5,494 bases of DNA from an uncultured Pedobacter sp. (GTDB lineage Bacteria > Bacteroidota > Bacteroidia > Sphingobacteriales > Sphingobacteriaceae). Made by a program: the position numbers and the translations under genes. Below, piece by piece: positions 1 through 5,084 of this stretch (position 1 is its first letter; the number at the start of each line of letters is the position of its first letter). The notes below the pieces were generated by a model. The model was not told the DNA's origin. It did not search any database and saw only the letters and a list, made by a program, of their open reading frames with translations. Location: NCBI GenBank assembly GCA_946478755.1, contig CAMLDJ010000352.1, forward strand, positions 1-5,494, read 5' to 3'.

Positions 1-1400
1 AATTTGATGAATTCAGCGTAATTGAAACGGTAATGATGGGGCACAAGGAATTGTACGACATCATGAAAGAAAAAGATGCCATTTATTTAAAGGAAGATTT
101 TTCTGATAAGGATGGCGAGCGTGCAGGAGAACTGGAAAACCGCTTTGCCGAAATGGATGGCTGGAATATGGAAAGCAATGCCGCCACCATGCTGAGTAAC
201 CTTGGGATTAAAGAAGAACATCATTACAAGCAGTTAAAGGAACTGGATGGTAACCAAAAAGTACGTGTATTGCTTGCACAGGCCCTCTTTGGCAATCCTG
301 ACATCCTGTTGCTGGATGAGCCAACCAACGATCTGGACATTGATACCATTGCATGGCTGGAAAACTTCCTGGCCGATTACCAAAATATTGTACTTGTTGT
401 CTCGCACGACAGGCACTTTTTAGATGCCGTTTGTACACATATTGTAGATATCGACTTCAGTAAAATGAGTATTTACTCCGGTAACTATACCTTCTGGTAC
501 GAATCAAGTCAGTTGGCCCTCAAACAACGTAGTGACCAAAACAAAAAACTGGAAGATAAAGTTAAAGAATTGCAGGAATTTATTCAGCGCTTTAGTGCCA
601 ATGCCTCCAAATCGAAACAGGCTACTTCCCGTAAAAAAGCTCTGGATAAGATCGACATCTCTGAGATCAAGGCTTCCAGCCGTAAATATCCTGCTATATT
701 GTTCAATAACCTTGGAAGGGAAGCGGGCGACCAAATCTTACAGGTGGAAAACTTATCCTGCACCTTAAATGGCGAAGTGATGTTTAAAAATGTAAGCTTC
801 ATGGTCAACAAGGGTGATAAAATTGCCGTCCTGTCTCAGAACAGCCTGGCCACCACCGCTTTTTACAACATCCTTACGGAACGTGAGAAGAACTATACAG
901 GCGAGTTTAAATTTGGTGTAACCATTAATGTGGCCGATATTCCTAACGACAATTCTCCTTATTTTGAAAATAAAGATGAGAACCTGGTAGACTGGTTGCG
1001 TGAATACTCGGGTACCGATCAGGATGAGCAGTTCGTCAGGAGTTTCCTGGGAAGGATGCTTTTCTCCGGAGAAGAGGTACTGAAAAACGTTAAGGTTTTA
1101 TCAGGAGGGGAAAAAATGCGTTGCATGTTCTCGCAAATGATGCTGAAACACGCCAACCTGTTGCTTTTTGATGAGCCAACCAATCACCTGGACCTGGAAT
1201 CTATTACGGCTTTAAACAACGGTTTAAAAGATTTTAAAGGAACAGCGTTATTTACTTCCCGGGATCATGCATTAACAGAATCTGTGGCTACCAGGGTGAT
1301 TGAGCTGACACCGAAGGGTGCGATTGATAAGATGATGACTTATGATGAGTACATCACAAGTCCTGATGTTGCGGCGTTGAGAACGGAGATGTCAAAATAA
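1..1400 (+). CDS. ABC-F family ATPase, YbiT-like (5'-truncated by window edge)
   Basis: The reading frame is open to the left edge (first full codon at 3) and reads FDEFSVIETV before the first ATG at 33, so the true start lies outside the window and the ATG at 33 is internal. ABC-F proteins are soluble tandem-ATPase proteins, many of which act on the ribosome. About 466 codons are visible, which with a missing N-terminal Walker A region fits the usual ~530-540 residues. NBD1 shows Walker B LLLDEP (306-323), with the degenerate signature normal for YbiT, and H-switch SHDRHF (from 402). A charged linker (about 525-660) carries RFSANASKSKQATSR, diagnostic of YbiT-type proteins. NBD2 keeps LSGGE (1098-1112) and LFDEP (1164-1178). 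Its Walker A position reads SQNSLATTA (834-860) instead of GxxGxGKST, and its H-switch reads SRDHAL (from 1257). There is no frameshift, so this is divergence rather than a pseudogene. The cellular role is not known from the sequence. Confidence 0.95.
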   Translation, partial: FDEFSVIETVMMGHKELYDIMKEKDAIYLKEDFSDKDGERAGELENRFAEMDGWNMESNAATMLSNLGIKEEHHYKQLKELDGNQKVRVLLAQALFGNPDILLLDEPTNDLDIDTIAWLENFLADYQNIVLVVSHDRHFLDAVCTHIVDIDFSKMSIYSGNYTFWYESSQLALKQRSDQNKKLEDKVKELQEFIQRFSANASKSKQATSRKKALDKIDISEIKASSRKYPAILFNNLGREAGDQILQVENLSCTLNGEVMFKNVSFMVNKGDKIAVLSQNSLATTAFYNILTEREKNYTGEFKFGVTINVADIPNDNSPYFENKDENLVDWLREYSGTDQDEQFVRSFLGRMLFSGEEVLKNVKVLSGGEKMRCMFSQMMLKHANLLLFDEPTNHLDLESITALNNGLKDFKGTALFTSRDHALTESVATRVIELTPKGAIDKMMTYDEYITSPDVAALRTEMSK

Positions 1401-1413
1401 AGGTCAAAATAAA
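1391..1413 (+). repeat. 11-bp direct repeat spanning the ABC-F stop codon
   Basis: GTCAAAATAAA occurs at 1391-1401 and again at 1403-1413, separated by one G. The first copy contains the last sense codons and the TAA stop of the ABC-F gene; the second is untranslated. This looks like a small tandem duplication at the gene end. No function is evident. Confidence 0.6.
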
Positions 1414-1489
1414 CCGTTCTCTTCCGAGCCGACTGCCGCCAGGCGTCCTGAAAAGGACGCAACCGTCAGGAAGTCTCGTCAGAGAAGGT
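1413..1489. other. Long imperfect hairpin element in the intergenic region
   Basis: The two flanks pair in order. ACC (1413-1415) pairs with GGT (1487-1489) past a bulged G, TTCTCT (1417-1422) with AGAGAA (1481-1486), and CGAG (1425-1428) with CTCG (1475-1478). A weak interior follows, then a perfect 7-bp apical stem GCGTCCT (1443-1449) / AGGACGC (1454-1460) closed by a GAAA tetraloop. It is GC-richer than the surrounding spacer. No T-run follows the right arm directly (TATTTTG only), so it is not a typical terminator. It could be a dispersed palindromic (REP-like) repeat or a structured 3' UTR or small RNA. The pairing is seen in the sequence; the identity is inference. Confidence 0.5.
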
Positions 1490-1506
1490 ATATTTTGTTT
1501 CAAAAA

Positions 1507-1549
1507 GGATAAAAAGAGCGATCTGGAAACAGATCGCTCTTTTTTATCC
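1507..1549 (+). terminator. Intrinsic terminator downstream of the ABC-F gene, possibly bidirectional
   Basis: A perfect 15-bp stem (1511-1525 with 1530-1544) is closed by a GAAA tetraloop (1526-1529), with the core GAGCGATCTG pairing with CAGATCGCTC. The right arm runs into a tract of six T. Four further pairs, GGAT/ATCC (1507-1510 with 1546-1549), extend the stem past one bulged T. On the complementary strand the hairpin is followed by a short T-run (complement of 1502-1506), so it could act in both directions. It separates the ABC-F gene from the metal-related genes. Confidence 0.9.
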
Positions 1550-1685
1550 ACCTATAGTCTATTCCTTCCAGGTCTTTTATCAGATGTTCTTTCAATGCCG
1601 TTTCATTTTTGAGACATTCTGATAGTTGACTTTCTTTCTTGTTGATAGCTGTTCTTTGCATGGGAAGGTTTCATTCACTGCTATT
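1550..1685. other. Intergenic stretch with no recognised gene
   Basis: This is the part of the 369-nt gap (1401-1769) between the terminator and the promoter region. Neither strand shows a convincing gene. A 53-codon minus-strand frame (1661 down to 1500) exists, but its C-terminal part is encoded by the terminator hairpin. No RNA gene is recognised. The sequence is AT-rich and pyrimidine-rich on the plus strand. Confidence 0.5.
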
Positions 1686-1688
1686 AAA

Positions 1689-1702
1689 TGCAATATTTTG
1701 CA
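1689..1702. promoter_or_regulatory. Candidate Fur-family operator half-sites (distal, upstream of merC-like gene)
   Basis: TGCAA (1689-1693) and TTGCA (1698-1702) form an inverted repeat with a 4-nt spacer. The longer word TTAAATGCAA (1684-1693) recurs exactly at 1721-1730, where it begins the second inverted repeat. The half-sites match those of the palindrome at 2179-2193, but the spacer is one base shorter. It could be an auxiliary site; AT-rich chance similarity cannot be excluded. Confidence 0.35.
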
Positions 1703-1725
1703 AATAATCTGGGATTTATTTTAAA

Positions 1726-1740
1726 TGCAACTTTATTGCT
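1726..1740. promoter_or_regulatory. Candidate Fur-family operator at the merC-like promoter
   Basis: TGCAA-CTTTA-TTGCT is a 15-bp inverted repeat with one mismatch in the outer base. It ends two bases before the -7 box at 1743, where a bound repressor would block RNA polymerase. Fur-family proteins bind inverted repeats of about this 7-1-7 size. The same half-sites occur in the palindrome upstream of the ABC operon whose last gene encodes a Fur-family regulator. Binding is inferred. Confidence 0.45.
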
Positions 1741-1742
1741 TT

Positions 1743-1750
1743 TATATTTG
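1743..1750 (+). promoter_or_regulatory. Bacteroidota-type -7 promoter box of the merC-like gene
   Basis: TATATTTG is an exact match to TAnnTTTG, the -7 consensus of the Bacteroidota housekeeping sigma factor. It lies 19 nt upstream of the ATG at 1770, leaving room for a transcription start near 1756-1760 and a very short leader. A clear TTG -33 element is missing at the usual distance; only AT-rich sequence is present. The box falls inside the longer frame that begins at 1725, which argues for translation from 1770. Confidence 0.6.
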
Positions 1751-1769
1751 CACCAGAAAAACAATCGTT

Positions 1770-2174
1770 ATGAAGTCATTTATTAAACCGGCTAAGCTGG
1801 ATCAATGGGGCATGACAGCCTCAGTTGCCTGTGCCGTTCATTGTGCTGCCTTACCATTTTTTATCAGCACCCTCCCACTTTGGGGTTTGGATTTTCTGGC
1901 GCATAGCTGGGTTGAAGGTGGCATGATCTGTCTGTCGCTCTTGATCGGCATCTGGTCGCTCAGTATCTCTTATTCAAAGCACAGAAAGGCACTACCTGTA
2001 GTCGTTCTGGCTATTGGTTTTGGATTTATCGCTGCCGGCCATTACTTTATGGAAAGCCTTGAAGCCCTTCTTATCCCCCTGGGTGGCTTTGCTATCGCAG
2101 GAGCACATTTCATCAACTGGAAGTACAGCCGCAGCTGCACTCATCCTGCAGTAGCAAATACTTTACACGAATAG
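1770..2174 (+). CDS. MerC-domain small integral membrane protein
   Basis: This is a 134-residue protein of the MerC domain family, whose founding member is an inner-membrane mercuric-ion uptake protein. Chromosomal homologues in Bacteroidota occur outside mer operons and may handle other metals. The N-terminal LDQWGMTASVACAVHCAALP carries the family's paired cysteines in CAVHC (residues 21-25) within the first membrane segment (about 15-38). Three further hydrophobic segments follow (about 49-68, 74-93 and 97-115), and GGFAIAGAHFINWK near the end is typical of the family. The short polar tail has C123, H125 and H133. An upstream in-frame ATG at 1725 was not chosen because the -7 promoter box lies between it and 1770, and the extra 15 residues do not resemble the family. 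No mercury reductase or merR/merT/merP is visible, so mercury resistance is unlikely. It is separated from the next gene by a strong palindrome and may be a separate unit under the same control. Confidence 0.85.
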   Translation: MKSFIKPAKLDQWGMTASVACAVHCAALPFFISTLPLWGLDFLAHSWVEGGMICLSLLIGIWSLSISYSKHRKALPVVVLAIGFGFIAAGHYFMESLEALLIPLGGFAIAGAHFINWKYSRSCTHPAVANTLHE

Positions 2175-2200
2175 TATATGCAATTAAATTGCATATACTA
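2172..2200. promoter_or_regulatory. 29-bp palindrome: candidate Fur-family operator and/or terminator
   Basis: Two perfect 14-bp arms, TAGTATATGCAATT and its reverse complement, flank a single central A (2186). The core TGCAATT-A-AATTGCA (2179-2193) has the 7-1-7 layout of Fur/Zur/PerR-type boxes and shares half-sites with the inverted repeats before the merC-like gene. The left arm starts with the merC-like stop codon TAG. The right arm is followed by TTTTT (2201-2205), so as RNA it could also form an AT-rich terminator hairpin for the merC-like transcript. TATTTTTA (2199-2206) matches 7 of the TAnnTTTG box's informative and free positions except the final G, and may be the -7 box of the downstream operon, 17 nt before its first ATG. 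Both roles may coexist; neither is proven. Confidence 0.6.
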
Positions 2201-2223
2201 TTTTTACACATCACACACATCGC

Positions 2224-2352
2224 ATGAACAAGAAACTCATATTCGGATTATTTTTGCTTTTTGTAAGCATGATCAACCCTGGTTGTACGCACGAAAAAGT
2301 AAATAGCAAAAAGCTTTACTTAAAATACTTGTACAGTCATTTGAATAAATAG
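2224..2352 (+). CDS. Small putative lipoprotein (42 aa), first gene of the ABC operon
   Basis: ATG at 2224 opens a 42-codon frame ending in TAG at 2350-2352, 5 nt before the ATPase start. Residues 1-20 form a classic export signal: a lysine pair (MNKK), then a hydrophobic core (LIFGLFLLFVSMI), then NPGC, where Cys21 would be the lipidated residue. The lipobox is imperfect (N at -3, P at -2), but Gly at -1 is usual. The mature part would be only 22 residues, beginning CTHEKVNSKK, basic and with two tyrosines and two histidines. Position and spacing suggest it is co-transcribed with the ABC genes. It may be a genuine small accessory lipoprotein or the remnant of a longer substrate-binding protein. 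No family is recognised. Confidence 0.6.
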   Translation: MNKKLIFGLFLLFVSMINPGCTHEKVNSKKLYLKYLYSHLNK

Positions 2353-2357
2353 CCCTT

Positions 2358-2987
2358 ATGATTTCATTAAGATCAGTTTCACATCATTACCCCGGCGGAC
2401 ATCAGATTGCCTTTAAAGACTGGCAGATCGGCAATGGAGAACAATGGCTCCTCCTTGGTAATTCGGGCAGTGGGAAAACCACTCTTTTACACATATTAAC
2501 AGGAATCTTGAAACCCGGACAGGGAACTGTATGCATCAGCGACACTGCTATTTACGACTTACCTCCCAAAGCACTGGATCGGTTCAGAGGAAGAAATATC
2601 GGGATCATATTTCAGCGTCCGCATCTGATCAAAAGTTTAAGCATAGTAGAGAACCTGACATTGGCTCAGCATTTTGCGGGGCTTCCTGCGAATTTGACCC
2701 GCGTAAATGAAGTTTTAAATTCTTTAGGGATTGCCGATAAGCGAGATGCTTACCCAAGCGAGTTAAGTCAGGGCCAGCTGCAACGTGTCTCTATCGCCCG
2801 GGCCGTGATCAACAAACCGATGTTATTGATCGCTGACGAACCCACTTCAAGTCTGGATGACAGTAACGCGGCGACTGTACTGGATTTGCTCCTGCAACAA
2901 TCTGTGATCAACAATGCGACACTAATCGTGGCTACGCACGACAAAAGAGTTAAAGATGGATTTACCAAAACGTACGAATTATCATGA
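2358..2987 (+). CDS. ABC transporter ATP-binding protein, LolD/MacB type
   Basis: This 209-residue protein has all motifs of an active ABC ATPase: Walker A GNSGSGKT (34-41), Q-loop Gln86 in IIFQRPHL, signature LSQGQ (136-140), Walker B LLIADEP (156-162) with catalytic Glu161, D-loop SSLD (164-167) and H-loop His194. Its length and the IGIIFQ and LSQGQ.QRVSIARA stretches place it in the LolD/FtsE/MacB group, which powers FtsX-like permeases that act on periplasmic or membrane-bound substrates rather than pumping through a channel. It should form a cytoplasmic dimer on the permease encoded next, whose ATG overlaps its stop codon (ATGA, 2984-2987), implying translational coupling. The residue after Walker B Glu161 and all other catalytic positions are conserved. 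The substrate cannot be told from this subunit. Confidence 0.93.
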   Translation: MISLRSVSHHYPGGHQIAFKDWQIGNGEQWLLLGNSGSGKTTLLHILTGILKPGQGTVCISDTAIYDLPPKALDRFRGRNIGIIFQRPHLIKSLSIVENLTLAQHFAGLPANLTRVNEVLNSLGIADKRDAYPSELSQGQLQRVSIARAVINKPMLLIADEPTSSLDDSNAATVLDLLLQQSVINNATLIVATHDKRVKDGFTKTYELS

Positions 2988-4195
2988 GTCCATTAAAAAT
3001 CAGCTGGAAAAGTTTAACATCCAAACCCCTCTCCTCTGCCTTAAATATCATGCTCATTGCTTTTGGTACAGGGATTTTAACGATTTTACTCTTGGCGTCC
3101 AGGCAAATCGGCGAAAAACTGGACAAGAACTCGAAAGATATTGACCTAGTTGTGGGCGCAAAAGGAAGCCCCCTACAATTGATTTTAAGCAGCATTTATT
3201 ACATCGATTTTCCTACGGGGAACATTCCGTTAAAAGCAGCGATGGACTTGGCACACAGCCCCTTTGTTAAACGTGCCGTTCCCCTCGCCCTGGGAGATAA
3301 CTATAATGGTGTCCGGATTGTAGGAACAGACACCAATTTTGTAAGTCTCTATAAATTAAAAACCTCAGCCGGAAAATTCTGGCAAAAAGATTTCCAGACC
3401 ACCATTGGATCGGCAGTAGCCAAAACGCAAAATCTTAAGATCGGTGACACTTTTTATGGAGCACATGGATTAACCGGCAGTGCAGATCTACATAAAAGTC
3501 ATCAATATACCGTTTCTGGAATCCTTGAACCACAGGGGAATGTCGCCGACAACCTGATCCTGACCAATATTGCAAGTGTGTGGAAGATGCATGATGAACA
3601 CGAAGCCGATGAAACCCATCACCATGATGAGGCAGTAGAAACCACAGAGGAGACCAAAGAATTGACATCTTTACTCATTCAGTACAGGTCGCCGATGTCT
3701 GTAGCCATGTTCCCGCGACTGGTGAACGAAACTACAAATATGCAGGCTGCATCTCCCGCACAGGAAAGCACACGCTTATTTTCCCTGATCGGTGTAGGGG
3801 TAGATACCCTGCAATGGTTTGCCGTATTGATTATGCTCATCGCAGCGATCAGCGTATTCGTAAACCTCTACAACTCGTTAAAAGAGCGGAATTATGATCT
3901 GGCCATCATGCGTACACTGGGGGCTTCAAGAACAAAACTCTTCCTGATTATTATAGCAGAAGGCATCATGCTTACGCTCGCCGGCACGCTGCTTGGCATA
4001 CTGCTCGGGCATCTGGTTCTGGAATTCATCGGCAGCAACCAGGAGAGCAGCCAGGCACAGCTTAGCGGCTTTGTTTTACTTTTTGATGAAATATACCTGT
4101 TTGCCGGCGGCATTGCTATTGGTATATTTGCAGGTATAATTCCTGCAATGCAGGCATACCGGTCAAATATTTCGAAAATATTGTCTAAGAATTAA
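2984..4195 (+). CDS. FtsX/MacB-type ABC transporter permease with His-rich loop
   Basis: This 403-residue permease has the MacB/LolC/FtsX architecture: one N-terminal membrane helix (about 19-39), a large extracytoplasmic domain (about 40-275), then three C-terminal helices (about 277-298, 317-345 and 371-390). ERNYDLAIMRTLGASRTKLF (301-320) is the conserved cytoplasmic coupling segment of the family. The extracytoplasmic domain contains an acidic, histidine-rich stretch, HDEHEADETHHHDE (203-216), with five histidines, followed by several glutamates. This is a likely metal-binding loop and not a standard part of MacB or LolC. Homodimerisation is expected because only one permease gene is present. 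The gene overlaps the ATPase by 4 nt and precedes the DUF3299-like gene by 26 nt. Operon context with a Fur-family regulator suggests metal-related transport, probably zinc; whether it imports, exports or extracts from an envelope protein is unknown. Confidence 0.9.
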   Translation: MSPLKISWKSLTSKPLSSALNIMLIAFGTGILTILLLASRQIGEKLDKNSKDIDLVVGAKGSPLQLILSSIYYIDFPTGNIPLKAAMDLAHSPFVKRAVPLALGDNYNGVRIVGTDTNFVSLYKLKTSAGKFWQKDFQTTIGSAVAKTQNLKIGDTFYGAHGLTGSADLHKSHQYTVSGILEPQGNVADNLILTNIASVWKMHDEHEADETHHHDEAVETTEETKELTSLLIQYRSPMSVAMFPRLVNETTNMQAASPAQESTRLFSLIGVGVDTLQWFAVLIMLIAAISVFVNLYNSLKERNYDLAIMRTLGASRTKLFLIIIAEGIMLTLAGTLLGILLGHLVLEFIGSNQESSQAQLSGFVLLFDEIYLFAGGIAIGIFAGIIPAMQAYRSNISKILSKN

Positions 4196-4221
4196 AACCT
4201 TTCATCCTAATAGAAGCCATC

Positions 4222-4662
4222 ATGATAAAGAAAATAATGCTGATTGTTTTACTTTTTACCGGGCTTGCGGTTAAGGCGCAGCACAATCCGAATGATCAGA
4301 TCAATTCTGATAACTGGGAGATTGTAGGGGCTGTGGATTTTAAAATAGTTAAAGACACCGAGATGCAGGCCATTTTTACGCCTGAAATAAAAAAACATGT
4401 CAATAAATCCTTTGAACTGGAAGGATATATCGTACCCATCAAGGACGGGATGAAGCAAACTAAATTCATGTTATCTACCCTACCTATTAACCAGTGTTTT
4501 TACTGCGGAAAAAACGGCGTCCCTATTATGGTCCTGATTGAAATGTCGGAACCCATCAAGTTTACGTACAAAACAGTTACCGTTAGAGGAACCCTCAAGT
4601 TAAACCCCGGCAATGCGATGGACAATCCGCCAATTGCATTGGTTGCCGCCAAAGTCATATAG
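4222..4662 (+). CDS. Secreted DUF3299-like protein with CxxC motif
   Basis: This 146-residue protein starts with a signal peptide (MIKK, hydrophobic 5-17, likely cleavage after VKA at 19, leaving N-terminal Gln). It is not a lipoprotein, as no Cys follows the signal. The mature domain is small and beta-rich. FELEGYIVPIKDG (64-76), KFMLSTLPINQCFYCG (81-96) and VTVRGTLKLNP (119-129) match my recollection of DUF3299-type proteins, which accompany ABC ATPase/permease pairs in zinc-regulated operons of gammaproteobacteria. Cys92 and Cys95 (CFYC) are the only cysteines and could bind a metal or form a disulfide. A periplasmic or membrane-proximal role with the upstream permease is inferred from its place in the operon, 26 nt after the permease and 2 nt before the regulator. 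Family assignment is from motif memory and should be regarded as moderate. Confidence 0.75.
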   Translation: MIKKIMLIVLLFTGLAVKAQHNPNDQINSDNWEIVGAVDFKIVKDTEMQAIFTPEIKKHVNKSFELEGYIVPIKDGMKQTKFMLSTLPINQCFYCGKNGVPIMVLIEMSEPIKFTYKTVTVRGTLKLNPGNAMDNPPIALVAAKVI

Positions 4663-4664
4663 CC

Positions 4665-5084
4665 ATGAACATTAATCCGACAAGCATATTAAAAGAGCAT
4701 GATTTAAAGCATACCAAACAAAGGGTACGTGTTTTAGAGGAGATTGCATTGGATACAGTGGCCATTTCGCAACCGGATCTGGAGAAGAAGTTGGGTAAAG
4801 AAATCGACCGGGTAACGCTGTACCGGATATTAAATACTTACCAGGAGAAGGGCATCCTGCATAGGATCATGGATATGAACGGTACGGCCAATTATGCCAT
4901 CTGCAATTCTTCCTGCTCTGAAGACCATCATCATGATGAGCATGTGCATTTCAACTGCACCAGATGTCATAAAATCTACTGCCTCGAGATAGAAGTACCA
5001 AGAATTAAGATGCCGAAGGGATTTACTGCAAAAACCGTAAGCTCTACGGCTTACGGCATTTGTGAAAAGTGTAATGCTATCTAG
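4665..5084 (+). CDS. Fur-family transcriptional regulator, probably Zur-like
   Basis: This 139-residue protein has the length and two-domain plan of the Fur family. The N-terminal winged helix includes HTKQRVRVLE (16-25) and the recognition helix DRVTLYRILNTYQEKG (48-63). The C-terminal metal-binding and dimerisation domain has EDHHHDEHVHFNCTRCHKIYCLE (86-108, with H88-90, H93, H95, C98, C101, H102 and C106) and closes with C133-x-x-C136. C98/C101 with C133/C136 form the usual structural zinc site; the His-rich stretch and C80/C84 supply sensory-site candidates. The dense Cys/His content and neighbours favour Zur over Fur or PerR, but the metal is inferred. As the last gene of the ABC operon, 2 nt after the DUF3299-like gene, it would be autoregulated, plausibly through the TGCAA-N5-TTGCA repeats upstream. 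Its TAG overlaps the convergent prolyl isomerase stop, and its 3' end holds a terminator for that gene. Confidence 0.92.
   Translation: MNINPTSILKEHDLKHTKQRVRVLEEIALDTVAISQPDLEKKLGKEIDRVTLYRILNTYQEKGILHRIMDMNGTANYAICNSSCSEDHHHDEHVHFNCTRCHKIYCLEIEVPRIKMPKGFTAKTVSSTAYGICEKCNAI
5030..5056 (-). terminator. Intrinsic terminator of the minus-strand SlyD-like gene, inside the regulator CDS
   Basis: Read on the minus strand, CCGTAAGC and GCTTACGG form a perfect 8-bp stem (5056-5049 with 5042-5035) with a 6-nt loop, immediately followed by TTTTT (5034-5030). It lies 25 nt downstream of the minus-strand stop codon, the expected place for a terminator. It is encoded within the last codons of the plus-strand regulator gene (residues about 123-131). 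On the plus strand the hairpin is not followed by a T-run, so it should act mainly on minus-strand transcripts. Confidence 0.75.

Noticed and set aside
33..35. ATG at 33 as the true start of the ABC-F gene
   Set aside because: The frame continues upstream to the edge with residues that match the family (EFSVIETV), and the N-terminal Walker A region would be missing.
1354..1551. Minus-strand 65-codon frame over the ABC-F 3' end and intergenic hairpins
   Set aside because: It is built from the end of the ABC-F gene read backwards plus the two palindromic elements; no protein family features.
1500..1661. Minus-strand frame of 53 codons starting MQRTAINKKE
   Set aside because: Its last ~16 residues are encoded by the terminator hairpin, a stop lies three codons upstream of the ATG, no promoter is evident, and the sequence resembles no family. 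Chance AT-rich frame is the simpler reading.
1725..1769. Longer start for the MerC-domain protein at 1725
   Set aside because: The TATATTTG promoter box and a candidate operator lie within these codons, and the added residues MQLYCFYICTRKTIV do not look like a MerC N-terminus.
1770..2174. Mercury resistance (mer) operon
   Set aside because: Only a MerC-domain protein is present; no MerR, MerT, MerP or MerA is visible, and neighbours point to another metal context.
2956..3144. Plus-strand 62-codon frame across the ATPase/permease junction
   Set aside because: It is an out-of-frame shadow of two well-supported, overlapping genes.
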